Assembly (NCBI RefSeq): GCF_003590945.1
Contig: NZ_QYUK01000008.1
Coordinates: 620,001-684,000 of the forward strand
Length of the DNA stretch: 64,000 bases
Direction of reading: 5' to 3'
Source of the DNA: Oleomonas cavernae
GTDB lineage: Bacteria; Pseudomonadota; Alphaproteobacteria; Zavarziniales; Zavarziniaceae
Shown here: positions 26,900 through 36,055 of the stretch, piece by piece
Position numbering within the stretch: position 1 is the first letter of the stretch
Layout of the letters: each line of letters starts with the position of its first letter
The notes under the pieces: generated by a model
Databases searched by the model: none
Seen by the model: only the letters and a program-made list of their open reading frames with translations
Told to the model about the DNA's origin: nothing
Translations under genes and position numbers: made by a program

Positions 26900-27981
26900 G
26901 CAGCCCGTTCCTGCCCGACTATGCCGAGGCCCGCGCCCGCTTCCTCGACCGGGCCCAAGCGGCCAATGCCGCCATCGCCTCGCACCAGCACCCACTGCGC
27001 GGGCCCAAGGGCGAGAAGCTGTTCATGGATGCCGCGGTGATCGGCCCGGCGGACGCCCGCAATGCCCTGGTCCTGCTCAGCGCCACCCATGGGGTCGAGG
27101 GTATCTGCGGCTCGGGCATCCAGTCGCAATTCCTGGCCGACCGTGTGGCCCTGCCGCCCGACACGCTGCTGCTGTTGGTCCATGCGGTGAACCCCCATGG
27201 CTTCGCCTGGAGCCGGCGGGTGACCGAAGACGGTGTCGACCTCAACCGCAACTTCATCGATTTCACCAGGCCCCTGCCGGAAAATCCCGACTACGACCGG
27301 GCGGTGGCCGATGCCCTGGTCCCGCCCGACTGGTTCGGCGAGGCCAAGGGCCAGGCGGATACCTGGCTGCTGAACTGGGCCATGGAACGCGGCGGGATTC
27401 AGGCCCTGGCGACCGCCGTGCCGCGCGGCCAGTATGTCCATCCCTTCGCCCCCTTCTTCGGCGGCCATGGGGCGGGGTGGTCGAACCGCACGGTGCGGCA
27501 GGTCCTGAAGGAAACGCTGGCGGGCTGCAGCGGGCTGGTCGCCATGATCGACTATCACACCGGCCTGGGCGAGAACGGCACGGGCCAGTTGATCGGCGCC
27601 GGCCGCGCCGGCAGTTCACTGGCGATGCTGGGCCGGCAAGCCTGGGGCGAGGCCTTCGTGCTGCCGTCCGATGCCGGCACCGTATCCTACGAAATGACCG
27701 GCGCCCTGCTCGATGCCGCCGCGGACTCGCTGCCCGCCGGCGCCCGCATGATCGGCGGCGCCCACGAATTCGGCACCCTGTCCGGCCCGGAAGTGCTGGA
27801 AGCCCTGCGCGCCGACCATTGGCTGCACACCCACGGCGATTTCGCAGCCGACTATGCCGCCGGCATCAAGCACCAGATGCGCACCGCCTTCTTCGACGAC
27901 AGCGCGGCATGGCGCGACAGCATCCTGGAGCGGGCGCGGGCGATTCAGGCGCAGGCGATCACGGCGCTTCGTAACGCCTAG
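26896..27981 (+). CDS. DUF2817 / M14-like metallopeptidase
   Basis: A 361-residue protein of the DUF2817 family, related to zinc carboxypeptidases. Visible signatures are LLSATHGVEGICGSGIQSQF, with a His/Glu pair as the likely first zinc ligands (near residue 62), HAVNPHGFAWSRRV, GVDLNRNFIDF and MIDYHTGLGENGTGQ, with the third ligand His. No signal peptide, so probably cytoplasmic. Its start overlaps the MBL stop, so it is translated with that gene and is likely under the same TetR control. Confidence 0.83.
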   Translation: MSSPFLPDYAEARARFLDRAQAANAAIASHQHPLRGPKGEKLFMDAAVIGPADARNALVLLSATHGVEGICGSGIQSQFLADRVALPPDTLLLLVHAVNPHGFAWSRRVTEDGVDLNRNFIDFTRPLPENPDYDRAVADALVPPDWFGEAKGQADTWLLNWAMERGGIQALATAVPRGQYVHPFAPFFGGHGAGWSNRTVRQVLKETLAGCSGLVAMIDYHTGLGENGTGQLIGAGRAGSSLAMLGRQAWGEAFVLPSDAGTVSYEMTGALLDAAADSLPAGARMIGGAHEFGTLSGPEVLEALRADHWLHTHGDFAADYAAGIKHQMRTAFFDDSAAWRDSILERARAIQAQAITALRNA

Positions 27982-28000
27982 AGTTCTCTTTCCTCAATTC

Positions 28001-28036
28001 CCGACGTGGATGGCCGGGACTTCGCCCGGCCATGAC
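28001..28036. repeat. Half copy of repeat family C, hairpin
   Basis: ATGGCCGGG at 28010 and CCCGGCCAT at 28025 form a nine-pair stem with an ACTTCG loop, preceded by CGACGTGG as in the full family C elements. It lies between convergent genes and may stop transcription from both sides, though there is no T tract. Confidence 0.65.
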
Positions 28037-28050
28037 GCAAGGGGGCACGT

Positions 28051-28797
28051 TCAGACGTGCTGGCCGCCGTTGATGTGGAGTTCGGCACCGGAGATGTAGG
28101 ACGAGGTCTCGGTGCACAGGAAATAGATCGCCTTGGCCACTTCGGCCGTGGTGCCCAGCCGGCGCAACGGAATCTGGTCGACCAGCTTCTCGGTCCCCGG
28201 CGACAGGATCGCGGTTTCGATCTCGCCCGGCGAAATCGCATTCACGCGAATGCCCAGCGGCCCGAAGTCCGCCGCCATTTCGCGCGTCAGGGCCGCCAGC
28301 GCCGCCTTGGAGGTGGCATAGGCCGAGCCGGCGAAGGGATGCACGCGCACGCCCGCAATCGAGGTCACGTTGACGATCGAGCCCTGCGCCGCCTTCAGCT
28401 CGTGCATGAGGCCGCGGGCCAGCAGCACGGGGGCGAAGAAATTCACGCGGAACACCCGGTCCCAGGTCTCGTAATCGGTCTCGATGGTGCCCAGGCGGCT
28501 ACCGCCGGGGCCCTTGGGCGAAATCCCGGCATTGTTCACCAGGGCGTCGAGCCGGCCGTCGGGCAGGCGGCTGCGCATCTCGTCCAACACCCGCGGCAGG
28601 GCGTCGACATCGGCCAGGTCGATCTGCACATGGTCCTCGGGCCCGGCGGCCCAGGGGCAGTTTTCCGGAAAGGCGTGGCGCGAGCAGGTGATGACGCGCC
28701 AGCCGGCGGAAGAAAAGCGTTTCACGGTCGCATGGCCGATGCCACGGCTGGCACCGGTCAGGATCAGGGTACGGCGGTCATTTTCGATTACGGGCAT
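28051..28797 (-). CDS. SDR-family oxidoreductase
   Basis: A 248-residue classical short-chain dehydrogenase: LILTGASRGIGHATVKRF at the start, NNAGISPKGPGG near residue 88, the catalytic Ser in NVTSIAG, YATSK near residue 154, and the end GAELHINGGQHV. The extended insert EDHVQIDLADVDALPRVLDE is normal for the class. The ATG at 28797 is preferred; an ATG at 28821 would add eight residues. Substrate unknown. It lies downstream of the CDF/pdxH pair on the same strand. Confidence 0.87.
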   Translation of the reverse strand: MPVIENDRRTLILTGASRGIGHATVKRFSSAGWRVITCSRHAFPENCPWAAGPEDHVQIDLADVDALPRVLDEMRSRLPDGRLDALVNNAGISPKGPGGSRLGTIETDYETWDRVFRVNFFAPVLLARGLMHELKAAQGSIVNVTSIAGVRVHPFAGSAYATSKAALAALTREMAADFGPLGIRVNAISPGEIETAILSPGTEKLVDQIPLRRLGTTAEVAKAIYFLCTETSSYISGAELHINGGQHV

Positions 28798-28839
28798 GGC
28801 GGGCACGTTAGTGGAAAGCACTGCAAACCGGAAGGGCGG

Positions 28840-29784
28840 TCACACCGGCAATGACGCCGCGCGGCCATCGTTTTCCACGATATCGTCGGGATCCTCGTGA
28901 ATGATCACCTCGGCGCCCGGAAAGGCCTGCATGATCGCAAGTTCAACGGCATCGGCGATGACATGGGCCTCGCGCAGCTTCATGTCACCGTCCAGTTCCA
29001 GGTGAAGCTGGATGAAGGTTGCCAAACCCGACCGGCGGGTACGCAAATCGTGCATGGCTTTGACCCGCGGCTCGGCCAGGACGATCGCCTTGATCTGCTC
29101 GCGCTCCTCGTCCGGCAATTCCCGGTCCATCAGCATGTCGTAGGCGCCGCTGCCGATGCCCCAGGCACCCCACAGCAGGATCACCGCGACCCCGAAGGCG
29201 ATCACGCCGTCGGCCTCGACCAGGCCGAACTGCCCGGCCAGCACCAGGGCGACGATCACGCCGGCGTTGGACAGGAGGTCGCTGAGATAGTGCAACCGAT
29301 CGCCGGCCACGGCGAGCGAGTCCGCCCGCGCCAGGACATGGCGCTGGAACAGCACCAGCAGGATGGTCAGCAGGATCGAGACGATCATGACCGCGATGCC
29401 GACCAGGCCCTGCTCGACGGCGACCGGATCGATCACCCGGCGCACCGACTCAAACAGCAGAAACAGCCCGGAACCGGCAACGATCGCCGCCTGCAGCAGC
29501 CCGGCCAGGGCTTCCGCCTTGCCGTGGCCGAAGCGGTGCTCGCGGTCGGCCGGGGTCGTGGCCTGGCGTACCGCCAGCAGGGTGACCAGCGAGGCCGCGG
29601 CATCCAGGCCCGAATCGACCAGGCTGGCCAGCATCGAGACCGACCCGGTCATGATCCAGGCCACCGCCTTGATGCCGATCAGCACCACCGCCACCGCGAC
29701 CGAGGCCATGGTCGCCCGGCGCATCAGCCGGGCGGCATCGGCAAGCTCTGACGCCTGGGCATTGGCTGTCGTCTGCGCGGTCAT
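28840..29784 (-). CDS. Cation diffusion facilitator transporter (FieF-like)
   Basis: A 314-residue CDF transporter with six transmembrane helices, exporting Zn, Fe or similar divalent metal by proton exchange. Metal-site residues are in [13 protein letters not shown] (helix 2) and [14 protein letters not shown] (helix 5), and [19 protein letters not shown] is the signature loop. The C-terminal cytoplasmic domain carries HDLRTRRSG and [18 protein letters not shown]. The start overlaps the pdxH stop (ATGA), so the two are coupled. The metal cannot be assigned with certainty; the D/D plus H/D pattern favours Fe/Zn. Confidence 0.9.
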   Translation of the reverse strand: MTAQTTANAQASELADAARLMRRATMASVAVAVVLIGIKAVAWIMTGSVSMLASLVDSGLDAAASLVTLLAVRQATTPADREHRFGHGKAEALAGLLQAAIVAGSGLFLLFESVRRVIDPVAVEQGLVGIAVMIVSILLTILLVLFQRHVLARADSLAVAGDRLHYLSDLLSNAGVIVALVLAGQFGLVEADGVIAFGVAVILLWGAWGIGSGAYDMLMDRELPDEEREQIKAIVLAEPRVKAMHDLRTRRSGLATFIQLHLELDGDMKLREAHVIADAVELAIMQAFPGAEVIIHEDPDDIVENDGRAASLPV

Positions 29785-30398
29785 GGATAGAGCCGGTGAA
29801 CCTTCCATACGTCACCGCCGGCGGGCGTGAACACCACGCGGTCGTGCAGGCGGAACGCCCTATCCTGCCAGAATTCCATGACAGATGGGGTAAGACGAAA
29901 GCCCGACCAGTGCGGCGGCCGGGGCACGGGGCCGCCCTCGAAGCGGGCCGAGACCTCGGCCACCGCCTGGTCGAAGGTGGCGCGGGCATCCAGCGGGCGG
30001 GACTGGGCGCTGGCCCAGGCCCCGATCTGCGAATCGCGCGGGCGCGAGGCGAAATAGGCATCGGCCTCGGCGTCGCTGACCACCGAAATCACCCCTTCGG
30101 CCCGCACCTGGCGCTTCAGGCTCTTCCAGTGAAAATCGATCGCCGCATAGGGATTTTCCAACAATTCCAAGCCCTTGCGGCTTTCGAAATTGGTGTAGAA
30201 GACGAAGCCGCGCGAATCGTAGCCCTTCATCAGCAAGATCCGCACCGAGGGCCGGCCGGCCGTCGTGGTGGCCACCGACATCGCATTGGCGTCATTGGGC
30301 TCGGCTGCCTCCGCTTCCGCGAACCAGGCAGCGAACAGGGCATAGGGGCCACGCTGCGCCAGAATCGCGTCGCTGGACGACGACAAGAGATCAGACAT
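29781..30398 (-). CDS. pdxH: Pyridoxamine 5'-phosphate oxidase
   Basis: A 205-residue FMN enzyme that oxidises pyridoxine or pyridoxamine phosphate to PLP. Diagnostic stretches are [59 protein letters not shown] and [16 protein letters not shown], with HDRVVF and the end WKVHRLYP. The length is standard. The ATG at 30398 is the family start. It is divergent from fabI and leads the CDF gene. Confidence 0.95.
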   Translation of the reverse strand: MSDLLSSSSDAILAQRGPYALFAAWFAEAEAAEPNDANAMSVATTTAGRPSVRILLMKGYDSRGFVFYTNFESRKGLELLENPYAAIDFHWKSLKRQVRAEGVISVVSDAEADAYFASRPRDSQIGAWASAQSRPLDARATFDQAVAEVSARFEGGPVPRPPHWSGFRLTPSVMEFWQDRAFRLHDRVVFTPAGGDVWKVHRLYP

Positions 30399-30501
30399 GA
30401 AGAAAACCTCGATTATCGGGAGACAACGGACCACAGGGTGGGCTAAGAGGCAAGGCGGGCGCATGCCCCCGTGATCATGGCAGCCGATCGGCAGCCATGG
30501 C

Positions 30502-30529
30502 TTGAGGGGCAGACGCAGACCGCTATAAT
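30502..30529 (+). promoter_or_regulatory. Promoter for fabI (and aroC)
   Basis: TTGAGG at 30502 and TATAAT at 30524 with a 16-base spacer. The predicted transcript would start near 30536 and carry a leader of about 34 bases including the GAGGGGGATC ribosome site before the fabI ATG. Confidence 0.6.
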
Positions 30530-30569
30530 CCGCGCGCTTTGCATGATCGACCTTGAGGGGGATCAACGT

Positions 30570-31388
30570 ATGTCGACTGGCGCCGGCCTGATGGCCGGAA
30601 AACGTGGTGTGGTGATGGGCGTCGCCAACGACCGTTCCATCGCCTGGGGCATTGCCCAGGCCATCCATGCCCAGGGCGGGCAGCTTGCGTTCACCTATCT
30701 GGGCGAGGCGCTGGAGAAGCGCGTGCGCCCGCTGGCGGCCGAAGTGGGCACGCCGGATGCCCTGATCCTGCCGTGCGATGTCGCAGACCTCGCTTCGATC
30801 GATTCGGTGTTCGAGGCCGTGAAGGCGCAATGGGGCACGATCGATTTCGTGATCCATGCCATCGCCTATTCCGACAAGGACGAGCTCAAGGGCCGCTACG
30901 TCGACACCTCCCCTGAGAACTTCAAGCAGAGCCTCTATATCTCCTGCTATTCCTTCACCTATATCGCCAAGGTCGCCGAGCCGCTGATGCCCGACGGCGG
31001 CTCGCTGCTCACCCTGTCCTACTACGGGGCGGAAAAGGTGATGCCGCACTACAACGTCATGGGCGTCGCCAAGGCGGCGCTCGAGGCCTCGGTGCGCTAC
31101 CTGGCGGAAGACCTGGGCAAGAACCGCATCCGGGTCAACGCGATCTCGGCCGGGCCGATCAAGACGCTCGCCGCCTCGGCGATCGGCGACTTCCGCCTGA
31201 TCTTGAAGTGGAACGAGTACAACTCGCCCCTGCGCCGCAACGTCTCGACCGAGGATGTCGGCGGCGCCGGGCTCTACCTGGTGTCCGACCTCTCGCGCGG
31301 CGTGACCGGCGAGGTGCACCATGTCGACTCCGGCTATCATGTCGTGGGCATGAAGGCGGCCGACGCGCCCGACATCGCGGTGGTGTGA
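30570..31388 (+). CDS. fabI: Enoyl-[acyl-carrier-protein] reductase (NADH)
   Basis: A 272-residue FabI, the last step of each fatty-acid elongation cycle. The divergent SDR motif [16 protein letters not shown] binds NAD. The catalytic YxxxxxxK is in [20 protein letters not shown], with the Tyr and Lys visible, and [17 protein letters not shown] forms the substrate loop. The start is preceded by GAGGGGGAT. aroC begins one base after the stop, so the two genes form a unit, a common alphaproteobacterial neighbour pair. Confidence 0.95.
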   Translation: MSTGAGLMAGKRGVVMGVANDRSIAWGIAQAIHAQGGQLAFTYLGEALEKRVRPLAAEVGTPDALILPCDVADLASIDSVFEAVKAQWGTIDFVIHAIAYSDKDELKGRYVDTSPENFKQSLYISCYSFTYIAKVAEPLMPDGGSLLTLSYYGAEKVMPHYNVMGVAKAALEASVRYLAEDLGKNRIRVNAISAGPIKTLAASAIGDFRLILKWNEYNSPLRRNVSTEDVGGAGLYLVSDLSRGVTGEVHHVDSGYHVVGMKAADAPDIAVV

Positions 31389-31389
31389 T

Positions 31390-32459
31390 TTGTCCCATAA
31401 CAGCTTCGGTCATCTCTTCCGCGTCACCACCTGGGGCGAAAGCCACGGGCCGGCGCTGGGCTGCGTCGTCGATGGCGTGCCCCCCGCCTGCCCCTGACCG
31501 AGGCTGACATCCAGGGTTTTCTCGACAAGCGCAAGCCGGGTCAAAGCCGCTTCACCACCCAGCGGCGCGAAGACGACGCGGTGAAGATCCTCTCCGGCAC
31601 CTACGAGGGCCAGACGACGGGCACGCCGATCAGCCTGCTGATCGAGAACACCGACCAGCGCTCGAAGGATTACACCGAGATCGCGCAGAAATTCCGCCCC
31701 GGCCATGCCGACTTCACCTATCAGGTGAAATACGGCATCCGCGACCCGCGCGGCGGCGGCCGTTCGTCGGCGCGCGAAACCGCGGCCCGGGTCGCTGCCG
31801 GCGCCGTCGCCCGCAAGGTCCTGGGGCCGAACATCATGGTGCGCGGCGCCCTGATCCAGGTCGGCAGCCGGCTCATCGACCGGGCGCGCTGGGATTGGGA
31901 CGAAGTCGATCGCAATCCCTTCTTCTGCCCTGATGCGCAGACCGCGGCACTGTGGGCCGAGGATCTGGACGCGGTGCGCAAGGCCGGTTCCTCGGTCGGC
32001 GCCGTGATCGAGGTGATCGCCTCGGGCGTGCCGGCCGGGCTCGGCGCGCCGCTCTACGGCAAGCTCGATTCAGATCTCGCCGGTGCCTTGATGTCGATCA
32101 ACGCGGTCAAGGGTGTCGAGATCGGTGCGGGCTTCGGCGCCGCCGCCCTCACCGGCGAGGAGAACGCCGACGAGATGCGCATGGAGAACGGCCGCGTTAC
32201 CTTCAAGTCGAACAAGGCCGGCGGCGTCCTGGGCGGCATTTCGACCGGGCAGGAGGTGATCGCCCGCTTCGCGGTGAAGCCGACTTCCTCGATTCTCACG
32301 TCCCGCGAAAGCGTCACCGTATCGGGCGACAACACCGATGTCTCGACCAAGGGCCGCCACGACCCCTGCGTCGGCATCCGCGCCGTACCGGTGGGCGAGG
32401 CCATGGTCGCCTGCGTCCTGGCCGACCACCTGCTGCGCCACCGCGCCCAGGTGGGGTGA
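31390..32459 (+). CDS. aroC: Chorismate synthase, frameshifted near its start
   Basis: The last enzyme of the shikimate pathway, converting EPSP to chorismate with reduced FMN. The N-terminus [20 protein letters not shown] is complete. The frame breaks in a run of six C at 31480-31485, and one added C gives [20 protein letters not shown] and the rest: [40 protein letters not shown] and the C-terminal [18 protein letters not shown]. The repaired length is 356 residues, normal for AroC. The start is TTG one base after fabI. An essential gene broken only by a homopolymer argues for a sequence error. Confidence 0.93.
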
Positions 32460-32461
32460 TC

Positions 32462-32809
32462 TCAGGCCGCCAGTTCGACGAGCCGGATCGCCTTCTCAGG
32501 ACAGGCGACGACGCATAAGCCGCAAGCCTGGCAGGCATCGGCGCGCGGGGTGAAGGCCGTCTTGCGGCCGTGCGCGGTCATTTTCAGGCGGATGAAGAAC
32601 GACATGGCGCGGAATTCGTCATCGGGAATGCGGCCGATCTCGAAGACGTCATGGGGGCACACCGCGATGCAGTCCGATTTGCCCTCGCATTTGTTGCGAT
32701 CGACCACGGGCTTGTAGCTGGCCGGTTCGGCCCGGCACAGCTTGCCCGGCCGCTTGGGATCGGCGGCCGCCTTGCGCGCCTTCTCAAGGTCCCTGCTCGC
32801 TCCAGCCAT
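32462..32809 (-). CDS. Ferredoxin-like 4Fe-4S dicluster protein
   Basis: A 115-residue protein. The first cluster site is CEGKSDCIAVCPHDVFEIG and the second is CQACGLCVVACPEKAI near residue 92, each with spacing close to the bacterial ferredoxin CxxCxxCxxxCP rule. The first site has four residues rather than two between its first cysteines, and its fourth cysteine is not obvious, so it may hold a 3Fe cluster or take a ligand from the second site. The partner oxidoreductase is not in the window. The ATG at 32809 is preferred. Confidence 0.8.
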   Translation of the reverse strand: MAGASRDLEKARKAAADPKRPGKLCRAEPASYKPVVDRNKCEGKSDCIAVCPHDVFEIGRIPDDEFRAMSFFIRLKMTAHGRKTAFTPRADACQACGLCVVACPEKAIRLVELAA

Positions 32810-32841
32810 CGACGCCCCCTCTGCGGTTCGCCTGGACGCTA

Positions 32842-34140
32842 TCACTCGCCCAGGGTGATCGTCTCGGCGATTTCGATGCCGAAGCCAGAGAGCCCGACAT
32901 AGGCGAAGGCCGAAGCGGAGGCGGAGGCCGAGATCAGGTTGCGGATCGAGACCACGCCCAGGTCCTTCAGGATCTGGGCGCCCAGACCGATCTCCCGCCA
33001 CTGATGGGTGCGCTGCGCTTCCGAGCCGCCTTCGGCCGATGCCAGGGCGGTCGCCGGGACGCCGGCGGTGCCATCGCGCAGATAGAGCAGGACGCCGCGC
33101 CCTTCCTTGGCGAAGTGTTCCAGCGCCTGGTTCAGCAGCGGGGCGCCGCCGAAGATGTCGGCGATGACATTGGCCCGGTGCAGGCGCGCCGGCACGCCCC
33201 GGCCGTCACCCAGGTCGCCGCGGACGAAGGCGAAGTGCTGTACCGGGTCGAAGGGCGTCACATAGGCATAGCCGGTCAGGGCGCCATGGGGATTGGCGAC
33301 GGGGAAGGTTGCCACCCGCTCGACCAGTTTCTCGCGCGACTGGCGATAGGCGATGAGGTCGGCGACCGAGATGCGTTTCAGCTTGTGTTTCTCGGCGAAG
33401 GCCTCGATCTGCTTGCCCTTCATCACCGTGCCGTCGTCATTGGCCAGCTCGCAGATGACGCCCACCGGCGGCAGGCCCGCCAGCCGGCACAGGTCGACCG
33501 CGGCTTCCGTGTGGCCCGAGCGCATCAGCACGCCGCCGTCACGCGCGATCAGCGGGAAGACATGGCCGGGACGGACGAAATCGCCCGGCCCCATGTTGTT
33601 GTTGGCCAAGGCGCGGACCGTGTTGGCGCGCTGCTCGGCCGAAATGCCGGTGGTGAGGCCGTGGCGGGTGTCGACGGTGATGGTGAAATTGGTCCCCAGC
33701 GGCGCATCGTTGGCCGAGACCATGGGATCGAGCCGCAAGCGTCGCGCCTCGCCCGCGGGCAGGGGCGCGCAGACGATGCCGCAGGTATTGCGAATGATGA
33801 AGGCCATCTTCTCCGGCGTGCACAGGGAGGCGGCACAGATCAGGTCGCCCTCGTTCTCGCGGTCGTCGTCGTCGGTCACGATGACGATCTCGCCCCGGGC
33901 GATCGCCGCGATGGCCTCGGTCACGGTGTGCGCCATGAAGATCTCCTGCGCGGCGCCGATGAAATCGTTCGGCGTCACGGCCCCGTTGGTGACGCGGAGG
34001 ATCAGCGCCGCGGTCTCCCGCGACATCCAGGCCGCCTCGTTGTTGCATAGCTGCGTCACCGCCGCCGGCGAAACGCCCAGGCGCCGCGCCAGTTCGACCC
34101 GTGTCAGTCCCTCACGGTCCAGCCATTCCGTCAGCTTCAT
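32842..34140 (-). CDS. ribB: HTH-domain fusion of 3,4-dihydroxy-2-butanone-4-phosphate synthase with a RibA-like domain
   Basis: A 432-residue protein in three parts. Residues 1-66 are a Cro/XRE-type HTH (RVELARRLGVSPAAVTQLC). Residues 69-275 are RibB, with IVTDDDDRENEGDLI and RSGHTEAAVDLCRLAGL binding ribulose 5-phosphate and Mg. Residues 280-432 resemble GTP cyclohydrolase II but lack its zinc cysteines (HRANVIADIFGGAPL where active enzymes have Cys-rich GDxFGSxRCDC), like the RibBX proteins described in alphaproteobacteria. An internal ATG at 33936 has an AGGAG site at good spacing, so RibB-RibX could also be made without the HTH. The fusion is unusual. Confidence 0.85.
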   Translation of the reverse strand: MKLTEWLDREGLTRVELARRLGVSPAAVTQLCNNEAAWMSRETAALILRVTNGAVTPNDFIGAAQEIFMAHTVTEAIAAIARGEIVIVTDDDDRENEGDLICAASLCTPEKMAFIIRNTCGIVCAPLPAGEARRLRLDPMVSANDAPLGTNFTITVDTRHGLTTGISAEQRANTVRALANNNMGPGDFVRPGHVFPLIARDGGVLMRSGHTEAAVDLCRLAGLPPVGVICELANDDGTVMKGKQIEAFAEKHKLKRISVADLIAYRQSREKLVERVATFPVANPHGALTGYAYVTPFDPVQHFAFVRGDLGDGRGVPARLHRANVIADIFGGAPLLNQALEHFAKEGRGVLLYLRDGTAGVPATALASAEGGSEAQRTHQWREIGLGAQILKDLGVVSIRNLISASASASAFAYVGLSGFGIEIAETITLGE

Positions 34141-34146
34141 GATCGC

Positions 34147-34176
34147 ATCATAGCAAAGAAGAATTTAAGTTAAACT
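34147..34176 (-). promoter_or_regulatory. Promoter with overlapping palindrome upstream of the HTH-ribB gene
   Basis: On the minus strand TTTAAC (34174-34169) and TATGAT (34152-34147) are 16 bases apart. The predicted start site falls on the A of the ATG at 34140, which would give a leaderless mRNA. The -35 lies inside the palindrome AGTTTAACT (34176-34168), a possible operator. Confidence 0.45.
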
Positions 34177-34220
34177 AAAATCTATAAGACAATGCGCGGG
34201 ATTTTTCTCTGCTCGAATTT

Positions 34221-34322
34221 GTCATCCCGGCGAAGGCCGGGATCCATGCCGATATAGATCGAGCTGTTCAGACGAAAGCACGCCCGCGCCGCCAATGGAT
34301 CCCGGCCTTCGCCGGGATGACG
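34221..34322. repeat. Intergenic inverted repeat, family A (copy 3)
   Basis: Arms GTCATCCCGGCGAAGGCCGG and CCGGCCTTCGCCGGGATGAC are exact inverted copies around a centre of about 60 bases. It ends eight bases from the rhomboid stop. Confidence 0.88.
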
Positions 34323-34330
34323 ACAGAAGA

Positions 34331-35014
34331 CTACCCCCACGGGCCGCGCACCGGCCGTAGCCGGGCGCGGAAGGGGCGGATCAGCAGGGCGCCGACCAGG
34401 AAGCCGCCGACATGGGCCGCCCAGGCGATGCTGTCGGCCGCCGCCGCCCCCGAAATCCCGTCGAGGATCTGGATGGCGAACCACAGGCCGATCACCAGGA
34501 AGGCCGGCAAGGGCAGCGGGAAGAAGCCGACCAGCACCACCACCCGCTGGTGCGGATAGAGCATGAGATAGGCGCCCAGCACGCCGGAAATCGCGCCCGA
34601 CGCGCCGATCACCGGCGCCAGCGAGGTGGGATCGATCAGCCCCTCGGCCAGGGCCGCCGCGGCGGCGCAGAACAGGTAGAAGCCGAGGTAGAGCACCGGC
34701 CCCAGGGCATCCTCGACATTGTTGCCGAAGATCCACAGGAACAGCATGTTGCCGGCCAGATGCCAGAAGTCGCCATGCAGGAAGGCATAGGTCAGCAGCG
34801 AGGCGCCCGCCGGCACGGCACCGATGTCATAGCTGGCCGGCACCTCCTGGAACAGGAAGAACGGCACGAAGCCGTAACGCACGGCGTCCACCTCGACATG
34901 CCCCAGCACCTGCTGCAGGGCCCAGACCGCGATGCAGGCGATCATCAGGCCGTAGTTGACGATGGGCGCCTTGCGCGTCGGCAGGCCGTCATAGACCGGG
35001 AAAACCAAGCTCAA
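34331..35014 (-). CDS. Rhomboid-family intramembrane serine protease
   Basis: A 227-residue protein with six or seven transmembrane helices. The catalytic serine is in GASGAISGVLGAYLML near residue 140, and the partner histidine is in AAHVGGFLVGALL near residue 205. An upstream HGDFWHLAGNMLFLWIFGNN carries the conserved His and Asn of the oxyanion region. The family cleaves membrane protein segments, and the substrate is unknown. The start is taken as TTG at 35014, overlapping the methyltransferase stop (TTGA). A second TTG two codons later is possible. No ATG occurs before the conserved region. Confidence 0.88.
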   Translation of the reverse strand: MSLVFPVYDGLPTRKAPIVNYGLMIACIAVWALQQVLGHVEVDAVRYGFVPFFLFQEVPASYDIGAVPAGASLLTYAFLHGDFWHLAGNMLFLWIFGNNVEDALGPVLYLGFYLFCAAAAALAEGLIDPTSLAPVIGASGAISGVLGAYLMLYPHQRVVVLVGFFPLPLPAFLVIGLWFAIQILDGISGAAAADSIAWAAHVGGFLVGALLIRPFRARLRPVRGPWG

Positions 35015-36051
35015 TCCCTCGTGAAGCGCATGGCCTTGGACAGGAAGGCCGGCGCCGCCGCCGCCAGCCGCAGGCCGGCCGCGGCGAAGAGTGCGCCCAG
35101 GTCGGCCTGGGCGTAGGTGCTGAAGTAGGGCTCGTGAAAGGCGCGGGGAAAGAAGTCGAGCAGCCCGTCGAATGGCGGCACGTCGCCCGCCTGCAAGGCA
35201 TCGACCAGGACGACGCCGCCGCCCGGCTTCACCACCCGGGCGAATTCCGCGGCGACACCCTCGCGGATTTTCGGCGGCAGTTCGTGGAACAGGTAGACGC
35301 AGGTGATCGCATCCAGGCTCGCATCGGCAAAGGGCAGCGCCTCCGCCTTGGCCTGCACGAAGTGCATCCGGCCCCGGCCCTCGAGGCGGCGCTGGGCCTT
35401 GCGCAGGTAGGCGGGGCTGAGATCGACGGCGGTTACATCCAGCCGCGGCCAGGTCGCCTTCATGTCGGCGATCAGGCCGCCGGTGCCGCAGGCGACATCG
35501 GCCACCCGGACGGCGCGAAGATCGCGCCCGGCCAGGATCGTGCGCAGGTGCGGCAGGGCCTGGCGGCGCATCGCCCCGCCGGTGCCGGTGAACAGCACCT
35601 CCACCTGGTGGTCGTAGAGCGCGGCGGAACGGTCGCTGAGCCAGCCATCGGTCTGGAAATGGAAATTCTGCAGATAGTAACGCGGATAGATGCGCCGGAT
35701 CTCGTCGTCCAGAACTTCCGCATGGGCGCCCTCGCGGCGCCGGCGCGCCACCTGGGGCAGATCCTGGAAAAAGCGCACGGCGTTGCGCAGGGCCGGTCCC
35801 GGCCGCAGCGCCAGATCGTCGGGCATGGCATAGAGCCCGGCCTCGATATTGGCGAGGTCGCGGGCGAACAGGTCCTCGATCGCCGCCAGCAAGGGGCGCC
35901 AGCCGGTGCCCTGGCCCTTGTTGCTGCGGTCGATTGCCCCGCGCGAGGCCCGGGTCAACCGCTCCGCCGCCAGGTACTGCCCGGCGAACCACGCGACGCG
36001 CATGGCCCGGGCGGTGCCGTAAGCCAGCCGTCTGCCGCGCGATGCCGCCAT
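35011..36051 (-). CDS. Class I SAM-dependent methyltransferase
   Basis: A 346-residue protein. The C-terminal half is a Rossmann methyltransferase with VRVADVACGTGGLIADM near residue 180, DVTAVDLSPAYLRKAQ, and FVQAKAEALPFADASLDAIT followed by HELPPKIREGVAAEFARVVK, the pattern of UbiE-like methyltransferases. The N-terminal half (about 150 residues) is helical and basic and has no recognised domain. The ATG at 36051 follows GAGGTAGGG in the end of the upstream gene. It is coupled to the rhomboid gene by TTGA overlap. The substrate is unknown, possibly a lipid or quinone. Confidence 0.84.
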   Translation of the reverse strand: MAASRGRRLAYGTARAMRVAWFAGQYLAAERLTRASRGAIDRSNKGQGTGWRPLLAAIEDLFARDLANIEAGLYAMPDDLALRPGPALRNAVRFFQDLPQVARRRREGAHAEVLDDEIRRIYPRYYLQNFHFQTDGWLSDRSAALYDHQVEVLFTGTGGAMRRQALPHLRTILAGRDLRAVRVADVACGTGGLIADMKATWPRLDVTAVDLSPAYLRKAQRRLEGRGRMHFVQAKAEALPFADASLDAITCVYLFHELPPKIREGVAAEFARVVKPGGGVVLVDALQAGDVPPFDGLLDFFPRAFHEPYFSTYAQADLGALFAAAGLRLAAAAPAFLSKAMRFTRD

Positions 36052-36055
36052 GACC

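Noticed and set aside
30399-31340. Apparent N-terminal extension of pdxH
   Set aside because: It is antisense to fabI; the family start is at 30398.
34141-34220. FMN riboswitch before ribB
   Set aside because: The upstream region is short and AT-rich, has none of the conserved RFN segments, and the predicted transcript has no leader.
35015-35992. Apparent long N-terminal extension of the rhomboid protein
   Set aside because: It is another frame of the upstream methyltransferase gene; the rhomboid starts at the TTG overlap near 35014.
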